From Streptococcus mitis (GTDB lineage Bacteria; Bacillota; Bacilli; Lactobacillales; Streptococcaceae): a stretch of DNA of 64,000 bases. This document shows positions 44,457-54,785 of this stretch, one piece after another. How positions within the stretch are numbered: position 1 is the stretch's first letter; every line of letters begins with the position of its first letter. The notes beneath the pieces were generated by a model, which was given only the letters and a program-made list of their open reading frames with translations, was not told the origin of the DNA and searched no databases. A program made the translations under genes and the position numbers. The stretch spans positions 570,001 through 634,000 of the forward strand of contig CP014326.1 in assembly GCA_001560895.1 (NCBI GenBank). The letters run 5' to 3'.

Positions 44457-45242
44457 ATGAAAAAATATCAACGTATGCATCTGATTTTTATCAGACAATA
44501 CATCAAACAAATCATGGAATACAAGGTGGATTTTGTGGTTGGTGTGCTGGGAGTTTTTCTAACTCAAGGCTTGAACCTCTTGTTTCTCAATGTCATTTTT
44601 CAACACATTCCATCACTAGAAGGTTGGACCTTTCAAGAAATCGCCTTTATCTATGGATTTTCCTTGATTCCCAAGGGACTGGACCATCTCTTTTTTGACA
44701 ATCTCTGGGCGTTAGGGCAACGCTTGGTGCGAAAAGGTGAGTTTGACAAGTATCTGACTCGTCCTATCAATCCTCTCTTTCACATCCTCGTCGAGACCTT
44801 TCAGATTGATGCCTTGGGCGAACTATTGGTCGGTGGCATTTTACTAGGGATTACGGTGACTAGCATTGCTTGGACGCTTCCCAAATTCCTGCTTTTCCTA
44901 GTCTGTATTCCTTTTGCGACCTTGATTTATACTTCCTTGAAAATCGCGACAGCCAGCATAGCTTTTTGGACCAAGCAGTCAGGCGCCATGATCTACATTT
45001 TTTATATGTTTAATGACTTTGCTAAGTATCCGATTTCGATTTACAATTCGCTTCTTCGTTGGTTAATCAGTTTTATCGTGCCTTTTGCCTTTACGGCCTA
45101 CTATCCTGCTAGCTATTTCTTGCAGAACAAGGATGTAATCTTTAACATCGGAGGTTTGATATTGATTTCCCTTGTTTTCTTTGTCATTTCCCTTAAACTT
45201 TGGGATAGGGGCTTGGATGCCTACGAAAGTGCAGGTTCGTAA
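44457..45242 (+). CDS. ABC-2 family transporter permease, second subunit
   Basis: The 261-aa protein has six hydrophobic helices and the motif FDKYLTRPINPLFHIL, seen in this permease family. A lipid or polysaccharide cargo is conceivable but not supported. It starts one base after the first permease stop. A terminator follows at 45256-45282. Confidence 0.88.
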   Translation: MKKYQRMHLIFIRQYIKQIMEYKVDFVVGVLGVFLTQGLNLLFLNVIFQHIPSLEGWTFQEIAFIYGFSLIPKGLDHLFFDNLWALGQRLVRKGEFDKYLTRPINPLFHILVETFQIDALGELLVGGILLGITVTSIAWTLPKFLLFLVCIPFATLIYTSLKIATASIAFWTKQSGAMIYIFYMFNDFAKYPISIYNSLLRWLISFIVPFAFTAYYPASYFLQNKDVIFNIGGLILISLVFFVISLKLWDRGLDAYESAGS

Positions 45243-45255
45243 ATAATAGAATACC

Positions 45256-45282
45256 AAAGCCTTGTCTCAGGACAGGCTTTTT
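45256..45282 (+). terminator. Terminator of the ABC-2 exporter operon
   Basis: AAAGCCTTGTC / GACAGGCTTT with one bulged T and a TCAG loop, followed by TTTTC. Confidence 0.8.
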
Positions 45283-45354
45283 CTAATAGAGATGAAAATT
45301 CCTTGACATCTATCCTCATAGTGCTATGCTGTAAGTGTAATCGCCGATTTAGCT

Positions 45355-45516
45355 TATACTCTTCGAAAATCTCTTCAAACCACGTCAGCTTCCATCTGCA
45401 ACCTCAAAACAGTGTTTTGAGCTGACTTCGTCAGTTCTATCTACAACCTAAAAGCAGTGCTTTTAGCAACCTGCGGCTAGCTTCCTAGTTTGTTCTTTGA
45501 TTTTCATTGAGTATTA
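45355..45516. repeat. BOX element (boxA-boxB-boxB-boxC)
   Basis: ATACTCTTCGAAAATCTCTT (boxA), two boxB dyads (CAAAACAGTGTTTTG and AAAAGCAGTGCTTTT), then GCGGCTAGCTTCCTAGTTTG (boxC) ending CATTGAGTATTA. It is the longest BOX in the window. Confidence 0.92.
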
Positions 45517-45988
45517 GTTGCTAGAGCAAAGTACTCGTAAAGCTTAGGTTATAGGTAGATAAACGACTGAGGATTTGAAAAAAATTAGATAAGTAGAAAA
45601 TAACCGTTAAGCCTAGTTCTTATCGGTTATTTATGTTATTAAATAGCATTGTTATTGCATCAATTATGTCTATTTTTGTAATTATGGTAGTGGTTCAACT
45701 TGCTTGCTACTATTTTTGATGGTGTGAATGTGCTTATAATGTATCCCCGTTAAGTACGAAACTTTTGTATCATTTTTTAACACAGGTTAAAAATAAAATT
45801 AACAAACCTTAATTTTTCTTGACTTAAATTTTTTTAATTGATATACTATTTTTCAGAGAGCTAACAATTATATATAAATGTACTACTCTATTTCCTAGAT
45901 AATACTTAGTAAAACTTTTTATAACAAAGGCTAGCAAAGTTAAAGTTTTTTATCTATTGGAAGTTAAATAAATATGTAAGGAATTAAA
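45517..45988. promoter_or_regulatory. AT-rich upstream region of prtA with promoter at 45819-45847
   Basis: The 470-bp region carries a near-consensus promoter, TTGACT (45819-45824), 17-bp spacer, TATACT (45842-45847), giving a ~135-nt leader to prtA. Upstream is a hairpin, AAATAACCG (45598-45606) / CGGTTATTT (45624-45632). It abuts an ATG opening a 28-codon hydrophobic frame (45633-45719, MLLNSIVIASIMSIFV...) without ribosome site. No other gene is evident. Confidence 0.55.
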
Positions 45989-48900
45989 ATGAAAAAAAGT
46001 ACAGTATTGTCACTAACCACAGCTGCAGTTATTTTAGCAGCATATGTCCCTAATGAGCTAGTTTTAGCAGACACATCTAGTTCTGAAGATGCTTTAAATA
46101 TCTCTGATAAAGAAAAAGTAGTAGGTAAACAAAAAGAAAACAAAGAAAAACTTGAAGATATCCATAATGCTATAGAAACTTCAAAGGATACTGAAGAGAA
46201 GAAAACAACGGTTATTGAGGAAAAAGAAGTTGTTAGTAAAGAATCTGTGATAGATAACAAAACTAGCAATGAAGAAAAACTCAAAGAAGATTCCAATCAA
46301 TCCAAAGAAGATAAAGCGGACTCGTCTGCAAGTAAAGACCCAGAAAGTCCCAAAAAAGAGGATAAACTTGTCTATATTGCTGAATTTAAAGATAAAGAAT
46401 CTGGAGAAAAAGCAATCAAGGAATTATCCAATCTTAAGGATACAAAAGTTTTATATACTTATGATACGGTTTTTAATGGCGTTGCAATAGAAACAACTCC
46501 AGATAATCTGGACAAAATTAAACTAATAGAGGGTATCTCATCGGTTGAACGATCACAAAAAGTCCAGCCAATGATGAATCATGCTAGAAAGGAAATTGGA
46601 GTTGAAGAGGCAATTGATTACCTAAAATCTATCAATGCTCCATTTGGGAAAAACTTTGATGGTCGGGGTATGGTCATTTCAAACATCGATACTGGGACAG
46701 ATTATAGGCATAAGGCTATGAGAATCGATGATGATGCCAAAGACTCAATGAGATTTAAAAAAGAAGACTTAAAAGGTACTGATAAAAATTTCTGGTTGAG
46801 TGATAAAATCCCTCATGCTTTCAATTATTATAATGGTGGTAAAATTACTGTAGAAAAAGCTGATGATGGAAGCGATTATTTTGATCCACATGGAATGCAT
46901 ATTGCAGGGATTCTTGCGGGAAATGATACTGAAAAAGATATTAAAAACTTTAACGGAATAGATGGAATTGCTCCTAATGCACAGATCTTCTCTTATAAAA
47001 TGTACTCTGACGCAGGATCTGGCTTCGCAGGAGATGAAACAATGTTTCATGCTATTGAAGATTCGATCAAACACAATGTCGATGTTGTTTCGGTATCATC
47101 TGGCTTTACAGGAACAGGTCTTGTAGGTGAGAAATATTGGGAAGCTATTAGAGCGTTAAGAAAAGCAGGCATTCCAATGGTTGTAGCTACGGGTAACTAT
47201 GCGACTTCTGCTTCAAGTTCTTCATGGGATTTAGTGGCAAATAATAATCTGAAAATGACCGACACTGGAAATGTAACGCGAACTGCAGCACATGAAGATG
47301 CGATAGCGGTCGCTTCTGCTAAAAATCAGACAGTTGAGTTTGATAAAGTCAACATAGGTGGAGAAAATTTTAAATACAGAAATATAGGGGCCTTTTTCGA
47401 TAAGAATAAAATCATAACAAATGAAGATGGTTCAAAAGCTCCTGATAAGTTGAAATTTGTATATATAGGCAAAGGTCAAGACAAAGATTTGATAGGATTG
47501 GATCTTAAGGGCAAAATTGCAGTAATGGATCGAATTTATACCAAGGATTTAAAAGATGCTTTTAAAAGAGCAACGGATAAGGGCGCACGTGGCATTATGG
47601 TTGTAAATACTGTCAATTACTATAACAGAGATAATTGGACAGAGCTTCCAGCCATGGGATATGAAGCGGATGAAGGGACTAAAAGTCAAGTATTTTCAAT
47701 TTCAGGAGATGATGGTGTAAAGCTATGGAACATGATTAATCCTGATAAAAAAACTGATGTTAAAAGAAATAGTAAGGAAGATTTCAAAGATAAATTGGAG
47801 CAATACTATCCAATTGATATGGCCAGCTATAATTCTAATAAACCGAATGTAGGTGACGAAAAAGAGATTGACTTTAAGTTTGCACCTGACACAGACAAAG
47901 AATTGTATAAAGAAGATGTCATAGTTCCAGCAGGATCCACATCTTGGGGACCGAGAACAGATTTACTTTTAAAACCTGATGTCTCAGCACCAGGTAAAAA
48001 CATTAAATCCACTCTCAATGTCATTAATGGGAAATCAACTTATGGCTATATGTCAGGAACTAGTATGGCAACTCCAATCGTGGCAGCTTCTACTGTTTTG
48101 ATTAGACCAAAGTTAAAGGAAATGCTTGAAAGACCTGCCTTGAAAAATCTTGAAGGAGATGACAAAATAGACCTTACGAGTCTTACAAAAATAGCCCTAC
48201 AAAATACTGCACGGCCAATGATGGATGCAACTTCTTGGAAAGAAAAAAGTCAATACTTTGCATCACCTAGACAACAAGGAGCAGGGCTAATTAATGTTGC
48301 CAATGCTTTGAGAAATGAAGTTGTAGCGACTTTCAAAAACACAGATTCTAAAGGTTTGGTAAACTCTTATGGTTCTATTTCTCTTAAAGAAATAAAAGGA
48401 GATAAAAAATACTTTACAATTAAGCTTCACAATACATCAAACAGACCTTTAACCTTTAAAGTTTCAGCATCAGCGGTAACTACAGATGCTCTAACTGATA
48501 GACTAAAACTGGATGAAACATACAAAGATGAAAAATCTCCAGATGGGAAGCAAATTGTTCCAGAAATCCACCCAGAGAAAGTAAAAGATGCAAATATTAC
48601 ATTTGAGCATGACACTTTCACTATAGGCCCAAATTCTAGCTTTGATTTAAATGCGGTTATAAACGTTGGAGAGGCTAAAAATAAAAATAAATTTGTAGAA
48701 TCATTTATTCATTTTGAATCAGTGGAAGAAATGGAAGCTCTAAACTCCAATGGTAAGAAAACAAATTTCCAACCTTCTTTATCGATGCCTCTAATGGGAT
48801 TTGCTGGGGATTGGAATAAGGAACCAATCCTTGATAAATGGGCCTGGGAAGAAGGTTCAAAATCAAAAACAATGGAAGGTTATGATGATGATGGTAAACC

Positions 48901-51900
48901 AAAAATTCCAGGAACCTTAAATAAGGGAATTGGTGGAGAACATGGTATAGATAAATTTAATCCAGCAGGAGTTATCCAAAATAGAAAAGATAAAAATACA
49001 ACATCCCTAGATCAAAATCCAGAATTATTTGCTTTCAATAACGAAGGTATCAACGCACCATCATCAAGTGGTTCTAATATTGCTAAAATTTATCCTTTAG
49101 ATTCAAATGGAAATCCTCAAGATGCTCAACTTGAGAGAGGATTAACACCTTCTCCACTTGTATTAAGAAGTGCAGAAGAAGGAATGATTTCAATAGTAAA
49201 TACAAATAAAGAGGGAGAAAATCAAATTGACTTAAAAGTCATTTCGAGAGAACACTTTATTAAAGGAATTTTAAACTCTAAGAGAAATGATGCAAAGGGA
49301 ATCAAATCTTCAAAACTAAAAGTTTGGGGTGATTTGAAGTGGGATGGACTCATCTATAACCCTAGAGGTCGAGAAGAAAATGCACCAGAAAGTAAGGATA
49401 ACCAAGATCCTGCTACTAAGATAAGAGGTCAATTTGAACCGATTGCGGAAGGTCAATATTTCTATAAATTTAAATATAGATTAACTAAAGATTATCCATG
49501 GCAGGTTTCCTATATTCCTGTAAAAATTGATAACACAGCTCCTAAGATTGTTTCTGTTGATTTTTCAAATCCTGAAAAAATTAAGCTGATCACAAAGGAT
49601 ACTTATCACAAGGTAAAAGATCAGTATAAGAATGAAACTTTATTTGCTAGAGATCAAAAAGAACATCCTGAAAAATTTGATGAGATTGCAAACGAAGTTT
49701 GGTATGCTGGTGCCGCTCTTGTTAATGAAGATGGAGAGGTTGAGAAAAATCTTGAAGTAACTTACGCAGGTGAGGGTCAAGGAAGAAATAGGAAACTTGA
49801 CAAAGACGGAAATACCATTTATGAAATTAATGGTGCAGGAGATTTAAGAGGAAAAATCATTGAAGTCATTGCATTAGATGGTTCTAGCAATTTCACAAAG
49901 ATTCATAGAATTAAATTTGCTGATCATGCTGATGAAAAGGGGATGATTTCCTATTATCTAGTAGATCCTGATAAGGATTCATCTAAATACCAAAAGCTTG
50001 GAGAGATTGCCGAATCTAAATTTAAAAATTTAGAAAATAGAAAAGAGGATAGTCTTAAAAAAGATACAACTGAGGAAGAAAATCATCAAGACAATGAAGA
50101 GTCTATCGAAGAAAAATCTAGCTTGACTATTCATAAAACGATTTCAACAATTAGAGAGTTTGAAAGCAAAGACTTGAAGAAACTCATTAAAAAGAAATTT
50201 AGAGAAGTTGATGACTTTACAAGTGAAACTGGTAAGAGGACAGAAGAATACGATTATAAATACGATGATAAGGGAAATATCATTGCTTATGACGATGGTA
50301 GCGCCTTAGAATATGAAACTGAAAAACTTGACGAAATAAAATCAAAAATTTATGGTGTTCTAAGTCCGTCTAAAAATGGACACTTTGAAATTCTTGGAAA
50401 GATAAGTAATGTTTCTAAAAATGCCAAGGTATATTATGGTAATAACTATAAATCGATAGAAATCAAAACGACCAAGTATGATTCCCACTCAAAAACGATG
50501 ACATTTGATTTATACGCTAATATTAATGATATTGTGGATGGATTAGCTTTTTCAGGAGATATGAGATTCTTTGTTAAAGATGATGATCAGATAAAAGCTG
50601 AAACTAAAATTAGAATGCCTGAAAAAAATAAGGAAACTAAGACAGAATATCCCTATGCATCAAGTTATGGGAATGTAATAGAATTAGGAGAAGGAGATCT
50701 TTCAAAAAACAAACCAAACAATTTAACGGAGATGGAATCTGGTAAAATCTATTCTGATTCAGAAAAACAACAATATCTGTTAAAAGATAACATTATTCTA
50801 AGAAAAGGCTATGCACTAAAAGTGACTACCTATAATCCTGGAAAAACGGATATGTTAGAAGGAAATGGAGTCTATAACAAGGAAGATATAGCAAAAATCC
50901 AAAAGGCCAATCCTAATCTAAGAGTCCTTTCAGAAAAAATAATTTATGCTGATAGTAGAAATGTTGAAGATGGAAGAAGTATCCAATCAGTATTAATGTC
51001 GGCTTTGGACGGCTTTAATATTGTAAGATATCAAGTGTTTACCTTTAAAATGAATGATAAAGGGGAGGCAATCGATAAAGATGGAAATCTTGTGACAGAT
51101 TCTTCTAAACTTGTATTATTTGGTAAGGATGGTAAAGAGTACACTGGGGAGGATAAATCCAATGTAGAAGCTATAAAAGAAGATGGTTCTACGTTATTTA
51201 TTGATGCAAAACCAGTAAACCTTTCAATGGACAAGAACTACTTTAATCCATCTAAATCTAATAAAATTTATGTACGAAATCCAGAATTCTATTTAAGAGG
51301 TAAGATTTCTGATAAGGGTGGTTTTAACTGGGAGTTGAGAGTTAATGAATCGGTTGTAGATAATTATTTAATCTATGGAGATTTACACATTGATAACACT
51401 AGAGATTTTAACATTAAGCTTAATGTTAAAGACGGTGACATCATGGACTGGGGAATGAAAGACTATAAAGCAAACGGATTCCCAGATAAGGTAACAGATA
51501 TGGATGGAAATGTTTATCTTCAAACTGGCTATAGCGATTTGAATGCGAAAGCGGTTGGAGTACACTATCAATTTTTATATGATAATGTTAAACCAGAAGT
51601 AAACATTGATCCAAAAGGAAATACTAGTATTGAATATGCTGACGGAAAATCTGTAGTCTTTAATATCAATGATAAAAGAAATAATGGATTCGATGGTGAG
51701 ATTCAAGAACGACATATTTATGTAAATGGAAAAGAATACAAATCATTTGATGATATTAAACAACTAACAGATAAGACACTAAACATTAAGATTCTTGTAA
51801 AAGATTTTGCAAGAAATACAACCGTAAAAGAATTCATTTTAAACAAGGATACGGGAGAGGTAAGCGAATTAAAACCTCATACGGTGACTGTGACCATTCA

Positions 51901-52549
51901 AAATGGAAAAGAAATGAGTTCAACGATAGTGTCGGAAGAAGATTTCATTTTACCTGTCTATAAGGGTGAATTAGAAAAAGGATATCAATTTGATGGCTGG
52001 GAAATTTCTGGTGTCGAAGGGAAAAAAGATGCTGGTTATGTTATTAATGTGTCAAAAGATACCCTTATAAAACCTGTATTCAAGAAAATAGAGGAGAAAA
52101 AGGAAGAGGAGAATAAACCTACTTTTGATTTATCGAAAAAGAAAGATAAGGTGCAAGCAAATCATAATCAATTAGATGAAAGTAACAGAAAAGAGGATTT
52201 ACAAAGAGAACATCATTCACACAAATCTGATTCAACTGAGGATATCAAAGCTACAGTTCCTGTACAAGTAAATTATAGTCAATTAGATGAAAGTCAAAGA
52301 TCTGATTCAACTAAGGATGTTACAGCTACAGTTCCTGATAAAAATGATAAAAACTTTGAAAATAAGAAGGAAGTTTATCTTAATGAACCAGAGAACATAG
52401 CTAATAAACATACAAATATTGATAGTAAATCAACTACTAACAATGATAGGTTGCCAAAAACCGGAACAGTTAGCGAAGTCTTCACGTCATTAGTTGCCGG
52501 AATAATGTTTACTGTAGGTACATTTCTTGGATTGAAGAAAAAAGATTAA
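45989..52549 (+). CDS. prtA: Cell wall-anchored subtilisin-like serine protease PrtA
   Basis: The 2186-aa surface protease has a signal peptide (residues 1-28, MKKSTVLSLTTAAVILAAY...) and an acidic low-complexity propart. An S8 catalytic domain follows with Asp234 (NIDTGTDY), His301 (DPHGMHIAG) and Ser692 (SGTSMATP); a PA-like insert lies between His and Ser. A Fn3-like domain and long stalk come next, then a repeat-bearing tail (two QLDES units near residues 2060-2110) and the sorting signal LPKTG (2155-2159) with hydrophobic helix and KKKD. It is exported and attached by sortase A. Lactocepin/C5a-peptidase relatives cleave host or milk proteins. Full length. Confidence 0.93.
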   Translation: MKKSTVLSLTTAAVILAAYVPNELVLADTSSSEDALNISDKEKVVGKQKENKEKLEDIHNAIETSKDTEEKKTTVIEEKEVVSKESVIDNKTSNEEKLKEDSNQSKEDKADSSASKDPESPKKEDKLVYIAEFKDKESGEKAIKELSNLKDTKVLYTYDTVFNGVAIETTPDNLDKIKLIEGISSVERSQKVQPMMNHARKEIGVEEAIDYLKSINAPFGKNFDGRGMVISNIDTGTDYRHKAMRIDDDAKDSMRFKKEDLKGTDKNFWLSDKIPHAFNYYNGGKITVEKADDGSDYFDPHGMHIAGILAGNDTEKDIKNFNGIDGIAPNAQIFSYKMYSDAGSGFAGDETMFHAIEDSIKHNVDVVSVSSGFTGTGLVGEKYWEAIRALRKAGIPMVVATGNYATSASSSSWDLVANNNLKMTDTGNVTRTAAHEDAIAVASAKNQTVEFDKVNIGGENFKYRNIGAFFDKNKIITNEDGSKAPDKLKFVYIGKGQDKDLIGLDLKGKIAVMDRIYTKDLKDAFKRATDKGARGIMVVNTVNYYNRDNWTELPAMGYEADEGTKSQVFSISGDDGVKLWNMINPDKKTDVKRNSKEDFKDKLEQYYPIDMASYNSNKPNVGDEKEIDFKFAPDTDKELYKEDVIVPAGSTSWGPRTDLLLKPDVSAPGKNIKSTLNVINGKSTYGYMSGTSMATPIVAASTVLIRPKLKEMLERPALKNLEGDDKIDLTSLTKIALQNTARPMMDATSWKEKSQYFASPRQQGAGLINVANALRNEVVATFKNTDSKGLVNSYGSISLKEIKGDKKYFTIKLHNTSNRPLTFKVSASAVTTDALTDRLKLDETYKDEKSPDGKQIVPEIHPEKVKDANITFEHDTFTIGPNSSFDLNAVINVGEAKNKNKFVESFIHFESVEEMEALNSNGKKTNFQPSLSMPLMGFAGDWNKEPILDKWAWEEGSKSKTMEGYDDDGKPKIPGTLNKGIGGEHGIDKFNPAGVIQNRKDKNTTSLDQNPELFAFNNEGINAPSSSGSNIAKIYPLDSNGNPQDAQLERGLTPSPLVLRSAEEGMISIVNTNKEGENQIDLKVISREHFIKGILNSKRNDAKGIKSSKLKVWGDLKWDGLIYNPRGREENAPESKDNQDPATKIRGQFEPIAEGQYFYKFKYRLTKDYPWQVSYIPVKIDNTAPKIVSVDFSNPEKIKLITKDTYHKVKDQYKNETLFARDQKEHPEKFDEIANEVWYAGAALVNEDGEVEKNLEVTYAGEGQGRNRKLDKDGNTIYEINGAGDLRGKIIEVIALDGSSNFTKIHRIKFADHADEKGMISYYLVDPDKDSSKYQKLGEIAESKFKNLENRKEDSLKKDTTEEENHQDNEESIEEKSSLTIHKTISTIREFESKDLKKLIKKKFREVDDFTSETGKRTEEYDYKYDDKGNIIAYDDGSALEYETEKLDEIKSKIYGVLSPSKNGHFEILGKISNVSKNAKVYYGNNYKSIEIKTTKYDSHSKTMTFDLYANINDIVDGLAFSGDMRFFVKDDDQIKAETKIRMPEKNKETKTEYPYASSYGNVIELGEGDLSKNKPNNLTEMESGKIYSDSEKQQYLLKDNIILRKGYALKVTTYNPGKTDMLEGNGVYNKEDIAKIQKANPNLRVLSEKIIYADSRNVEDGRSIQSVLMSALDGFNIVRYQVFTFKMNDKGEAIDKDGNLVTDSSKLVLFGKDGKEYTGEDKSNVEAIKEDGSTLFIDAKPVNLSMDKNYFNPSKSNKIYVRNPEFYLRGKISDKGGFNWELRVNESVVDNYLIYGDLHIDNTRDFNIKLNVKDGDIMDWGMKDYKANGFPDKVTDMDGNVYLQTGYSDLNAKAVGVHYQFLYDNVKPEVNIDPKGNTSIEYADGKSVVFNINDKRNNGFDGEIQERHIYVNGKEYKSFDDIKQLTDKTLNIKILVKDFARNTTVKEFILNKDTGEVSELKPHTVTVTIQNGKEMSSTIVSEEDFILPVYKGELEKGYQFDGWEISGVEGKKDAGYVINVSKDTLIKPVFKKIEEKKEEENKPTFDLSKKKDKVQANHNQLDESNRKEDLQREHHSHKSDSTEDIKATVPVQVNYSQLDESQRSDSTKDVTATVPDKNDKNFENKKEVYLNEPENIANKHTNIDSKSTTNNDRLPKTGTVSEVFTSLVAGIMFTVGTFLGLKKKD

Positions 52550-52883
52550 GATGAAGACAAAAGCTATAGATGAAAAAATGGTTTATGTACTGAGATAGTA
52601 TGATGATGAAACCGTTTTGTGAAAATAGCTATTTATAACTCAATTATTTAGTTTACTTTACTATTGATACTCTTTTTGGATCTATTAATAGACTTAGTTT
52701 CGATAACTAATGAATTGATTGAAAGGGTTAATATTGACAAATATTGATCATATTGATTAGATAATAAAGTCTTTCAAAATTTAAAGGCTACTTTATTTAA
52801 TAGAGGTGATGAAATAATTTCAGTGAAGGAATTAAGTAGCGTTTGGTTGCTTAATTCCTTTTTATTTGGAAGGAAGCTTTTCA
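52550..52883 (+). terminator. Region between prtA and the IS element, with terminator at 52826-52865
   Basis: There is no gene. The perfect 11-bp stem AAGGAATTAAG (52826-52836) / CTTAATTCCTT (52850-52860), followed by TTTATTT, should end the prtA transcript ~275 nt after its stop. The last 8 bp (52876-52883) are the IS target duplication. Confidence 0.7.
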
Positions 52884-54297
52884 GGCTCTTTGTCAACTGT
52901 AGTGGGTTGAAGAAAAGCTAAGCTCGAGAAAGGACAAATTTCGTCCTTTCTTTTTTGATATTCAGAGCGATAAAAATCCGTTTTTTGAAGTTTTCAAAGT
53001 TCCGAAAACCAAAGGCATTGCGTTTGATAAGTTTGATGAGATTATTGGTTGCTTCTAATTTGGCATTAGAATAGGGTAACTGAAGGGCATTGACGATTTT
53101 CTCTTTGTCCTTTAGAAAGGTTTTAAAGACAGTCTTAAAAAGAGGATGAACTTTCTTTAGATTTTCCTCAATGAGTCCGAAAAATTTCTCCGGTTCCTTA
53201 TTCTGAAAGTGAAAAAGCAAGAGTTGATAGAGATGATAGTGGTGTTTCAAGTCTTCTGAATAGCTCAAAAGCTTGTCAATAATCTCTTTATTGGTTAAGT
53301 GCATGCGAAAAGTAGGGCGATAAAATCGCTTATCACTCAGTTTACGGCTATCCTGTTGAATGAGTTTCCAGTAGCGCTTGATAGCCTTATATTCATGAGA
53401 TTTTCGCTCAAATTGCTTCATGATTTGGACACGAACACGACTCATAGCACGGCTAAGATGTTGTACAATGTGGAAGCGATCTAGAACGATTTTGGCATAC
53501 GGAAAAAGATGTTTAGCCAAGTCATAGTAAGGACTAAACATATCCATAGTAATGATTTTCACCTGACAACGAACAGAGCGATTGTAGCGCAGAAAATGAT
53601 TTCTTATGATAGTTTGTGTTCTACCCTCAAGAACAGTGATAATATTGAGCTTATCAAAATCTTGAGCAATGAAACTCATCTTTCCCTTAGTGAAGGCATA
53701 TTCGTCCCAGGACATAATCTCAGGGAGGTAAGAAAAATCAGACTTAAAACAGAAGTCATTGAGCTTGCGAATAACAGTTGAAGTTGAAATAGACAGCTGA
53801 CGGGCAATATCGGTCATAGAAGTCTTCTCAATTAGCTTCTGGGCAATCTTTTGGTTGATGATACGAGGGATTTGGTGATTCTTCTTGACGAGAGAAGTCT
53901 CAGCTACCATCATTTTCGAGCAATGATAGCACTTGAATCGACGTTTTCTAAGGAGAATTCTAGTAGGCATACCAGTCGTTTCAAGGTAAGGAACCTTAGA
54001 CGGTTTTTGGAAGTCATATTTCTTCATTTGACTTCCACACTCAGGACAAGATGGAGCGTCGTAGTCCAGTTTAGCGATGATTTCCTTGTGGGTATTCCTA
54101 TTAATGACATCCATAATTTGGATATTTGGGTCTTTAATGTCTAGTAATTTTGTGATAAAATGTAATTGTTCCATAGGATTCTTTCTAATGATGGTTTGGT
54201 TGCTTTTCATTATAGATCTTATGGGACTTTTTTTCTACAACAAAATAGGCTCCATAATATCCATAGGGGATTTACCCACTACAAATATTATAGAGCC
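52884..54297 (-). mobile_element. ISL3-family insertion sequence (IS1167-like)
   Basis: The 1414-bp element is bounded by imperfect ~24-bp inverted repeats. Both ends start GGCTCT and share TGTAGTGGGT at positions 15-24. It is flanked by an exact 8-bp duplication, GCTTTTCA (52876-52883 and 54298-54305), as ISL3 elements generate. It encodes one intact transposase on the minus strand. The perfect duplication indicates a simple, fairly recent insertion between prtA and the small membrane-protein gene, interrupting no visible gene. Confidence 0.93.
52918..54174 (-). CDS. ISL3 family transposase
   Basis: The 418-aa transposase has an N-terminal zinc finger (CPECG...CYHC), a helix-turn-helix region (MTDIARQLSISTSTVIRKL) and a DDE core. 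Acidic residues are visible in MSWDEYAF, KIVLDRFHIVQHL and NAKLEATNNLIK. It appears uninterrupted. ATG 54174 (MEQLHFITKLLD) matches the start I remember for IS1167; the frame is open to ATG 54210. It cuts and joins the inverted repeats bounding the element. Confidence 0.93.
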   Translation of the reverse strand: MEQLHFITKLLDIKDPNIQIMDVINRNTHKEIIAKLDYDAPSCPECGSQMKKYDFQKPSKVPYLETTGMPTRILLRKRRFKCYHCSKMMVAETSLVKKNHQIPRIINQKIAQKLIEKTSMTDIARQLSISTSTVIRKLNDFCFKSDFSYLPEIMSWDEYAFTKGKMSFIAQDFDKLNIITVLEGRTQTIIRNHFLRYNRSVRCQVKIITMDMFSPYYDLAKHLFPYAKIVLDRFHIVQHLSRAMSRVRVQIMKQFERKSHEYKAIKRYWKLIQQDSRKLSDKRFYRPTFRMHLTNKEIIDKLLSYSEDLKHHYHLYQLLLFHFQNKEPEKFFGLIEENLKKVHPLFKTVFKTFLKDKEKIVNALQLPYSNAKLEATNNLIKLIKRNAFGFRNFENFKKRIFIALNIKKERTKFVLSRA

Positions 54298-54374
54298 GCT
54301 TTTCACCTGTTTCCTTATTTATCGCTATTATTCAACCACTTAGACAGAGATAGAGACCAGATAGGCAAAAGAAC

Positions 54375-54403
54375 TTGTTCTTGAAACAGACCTCTGCTAT
54401 AAT
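54375..54403 (+). promoter_or_regulatory. Promoter of the small membrane-protein gene
   Basis: TTGTTC (54375-54380), 17-bp spacer ending TGC, TATAAT (54398-54403); it lies outside the IS element. Confidence 0.75.
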
Positions 54404-54476
54404 GATTTTTGTAAGGGACGTGAGTATTCAATATTAAATAACTCAAGTTCTTAAAAAAGAAATTGGAGATAAACAA

Positions 54477-54785
54477 ATGAAAAAATTATTGGGGATTCTA
54501 TTTTTACTAGCAGCAGCGACAGTAGTGTATTTTGGTTCTGTTGGTTGGCCAAGTTTGGATGTCAACCTATGGTCCCTGGTTCCGGTAGGATTGTTCCTCT
54601 TTTTCACACTAGAGAATCTTTTAAAAAAGGATTACAAGGCTAGTCTGATGTGTTTGATTATTGCCTTCATCATCGCAAATGCAATTTTGGATCTTTTGCC
54701 AATTTCAAGTGGCTTGGTAATTGGAGCAGGTGTGTTGGCTTGTGTAGGTATTGGCTTTCTCTTTCCTGATAAAGAAGGAAAATAA
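54477..54785 (+). CDS. Small four-helix membrane protein (LiaF N-domain-like)
   Basis: The 102-aa protein is almost entirely hydrophobic. Four helices are apparent (residues 3-20, 30-46, 55-72, 78-95), separated by short charged loops. The pattern VGWPSLDVNLWSLVPVGLFLFFTLENLLKKDY resembles the LiaF-like/phage-shock transmembrane region, but the match is weak and the function unknown. It has its own promoter and a GGAG ribosome site. It stands alone between the IS element and bgaA. Confidence 0.65.
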   Translation: MKKLLGILFLLAAATVVYFGSVGWPSLDVNLWSLVPVGLFLFFTLENLLKKDYKASLMCLIIAFIIANAILDLLPISSGLVIGAGVLACVGIGFLFPDKEGK

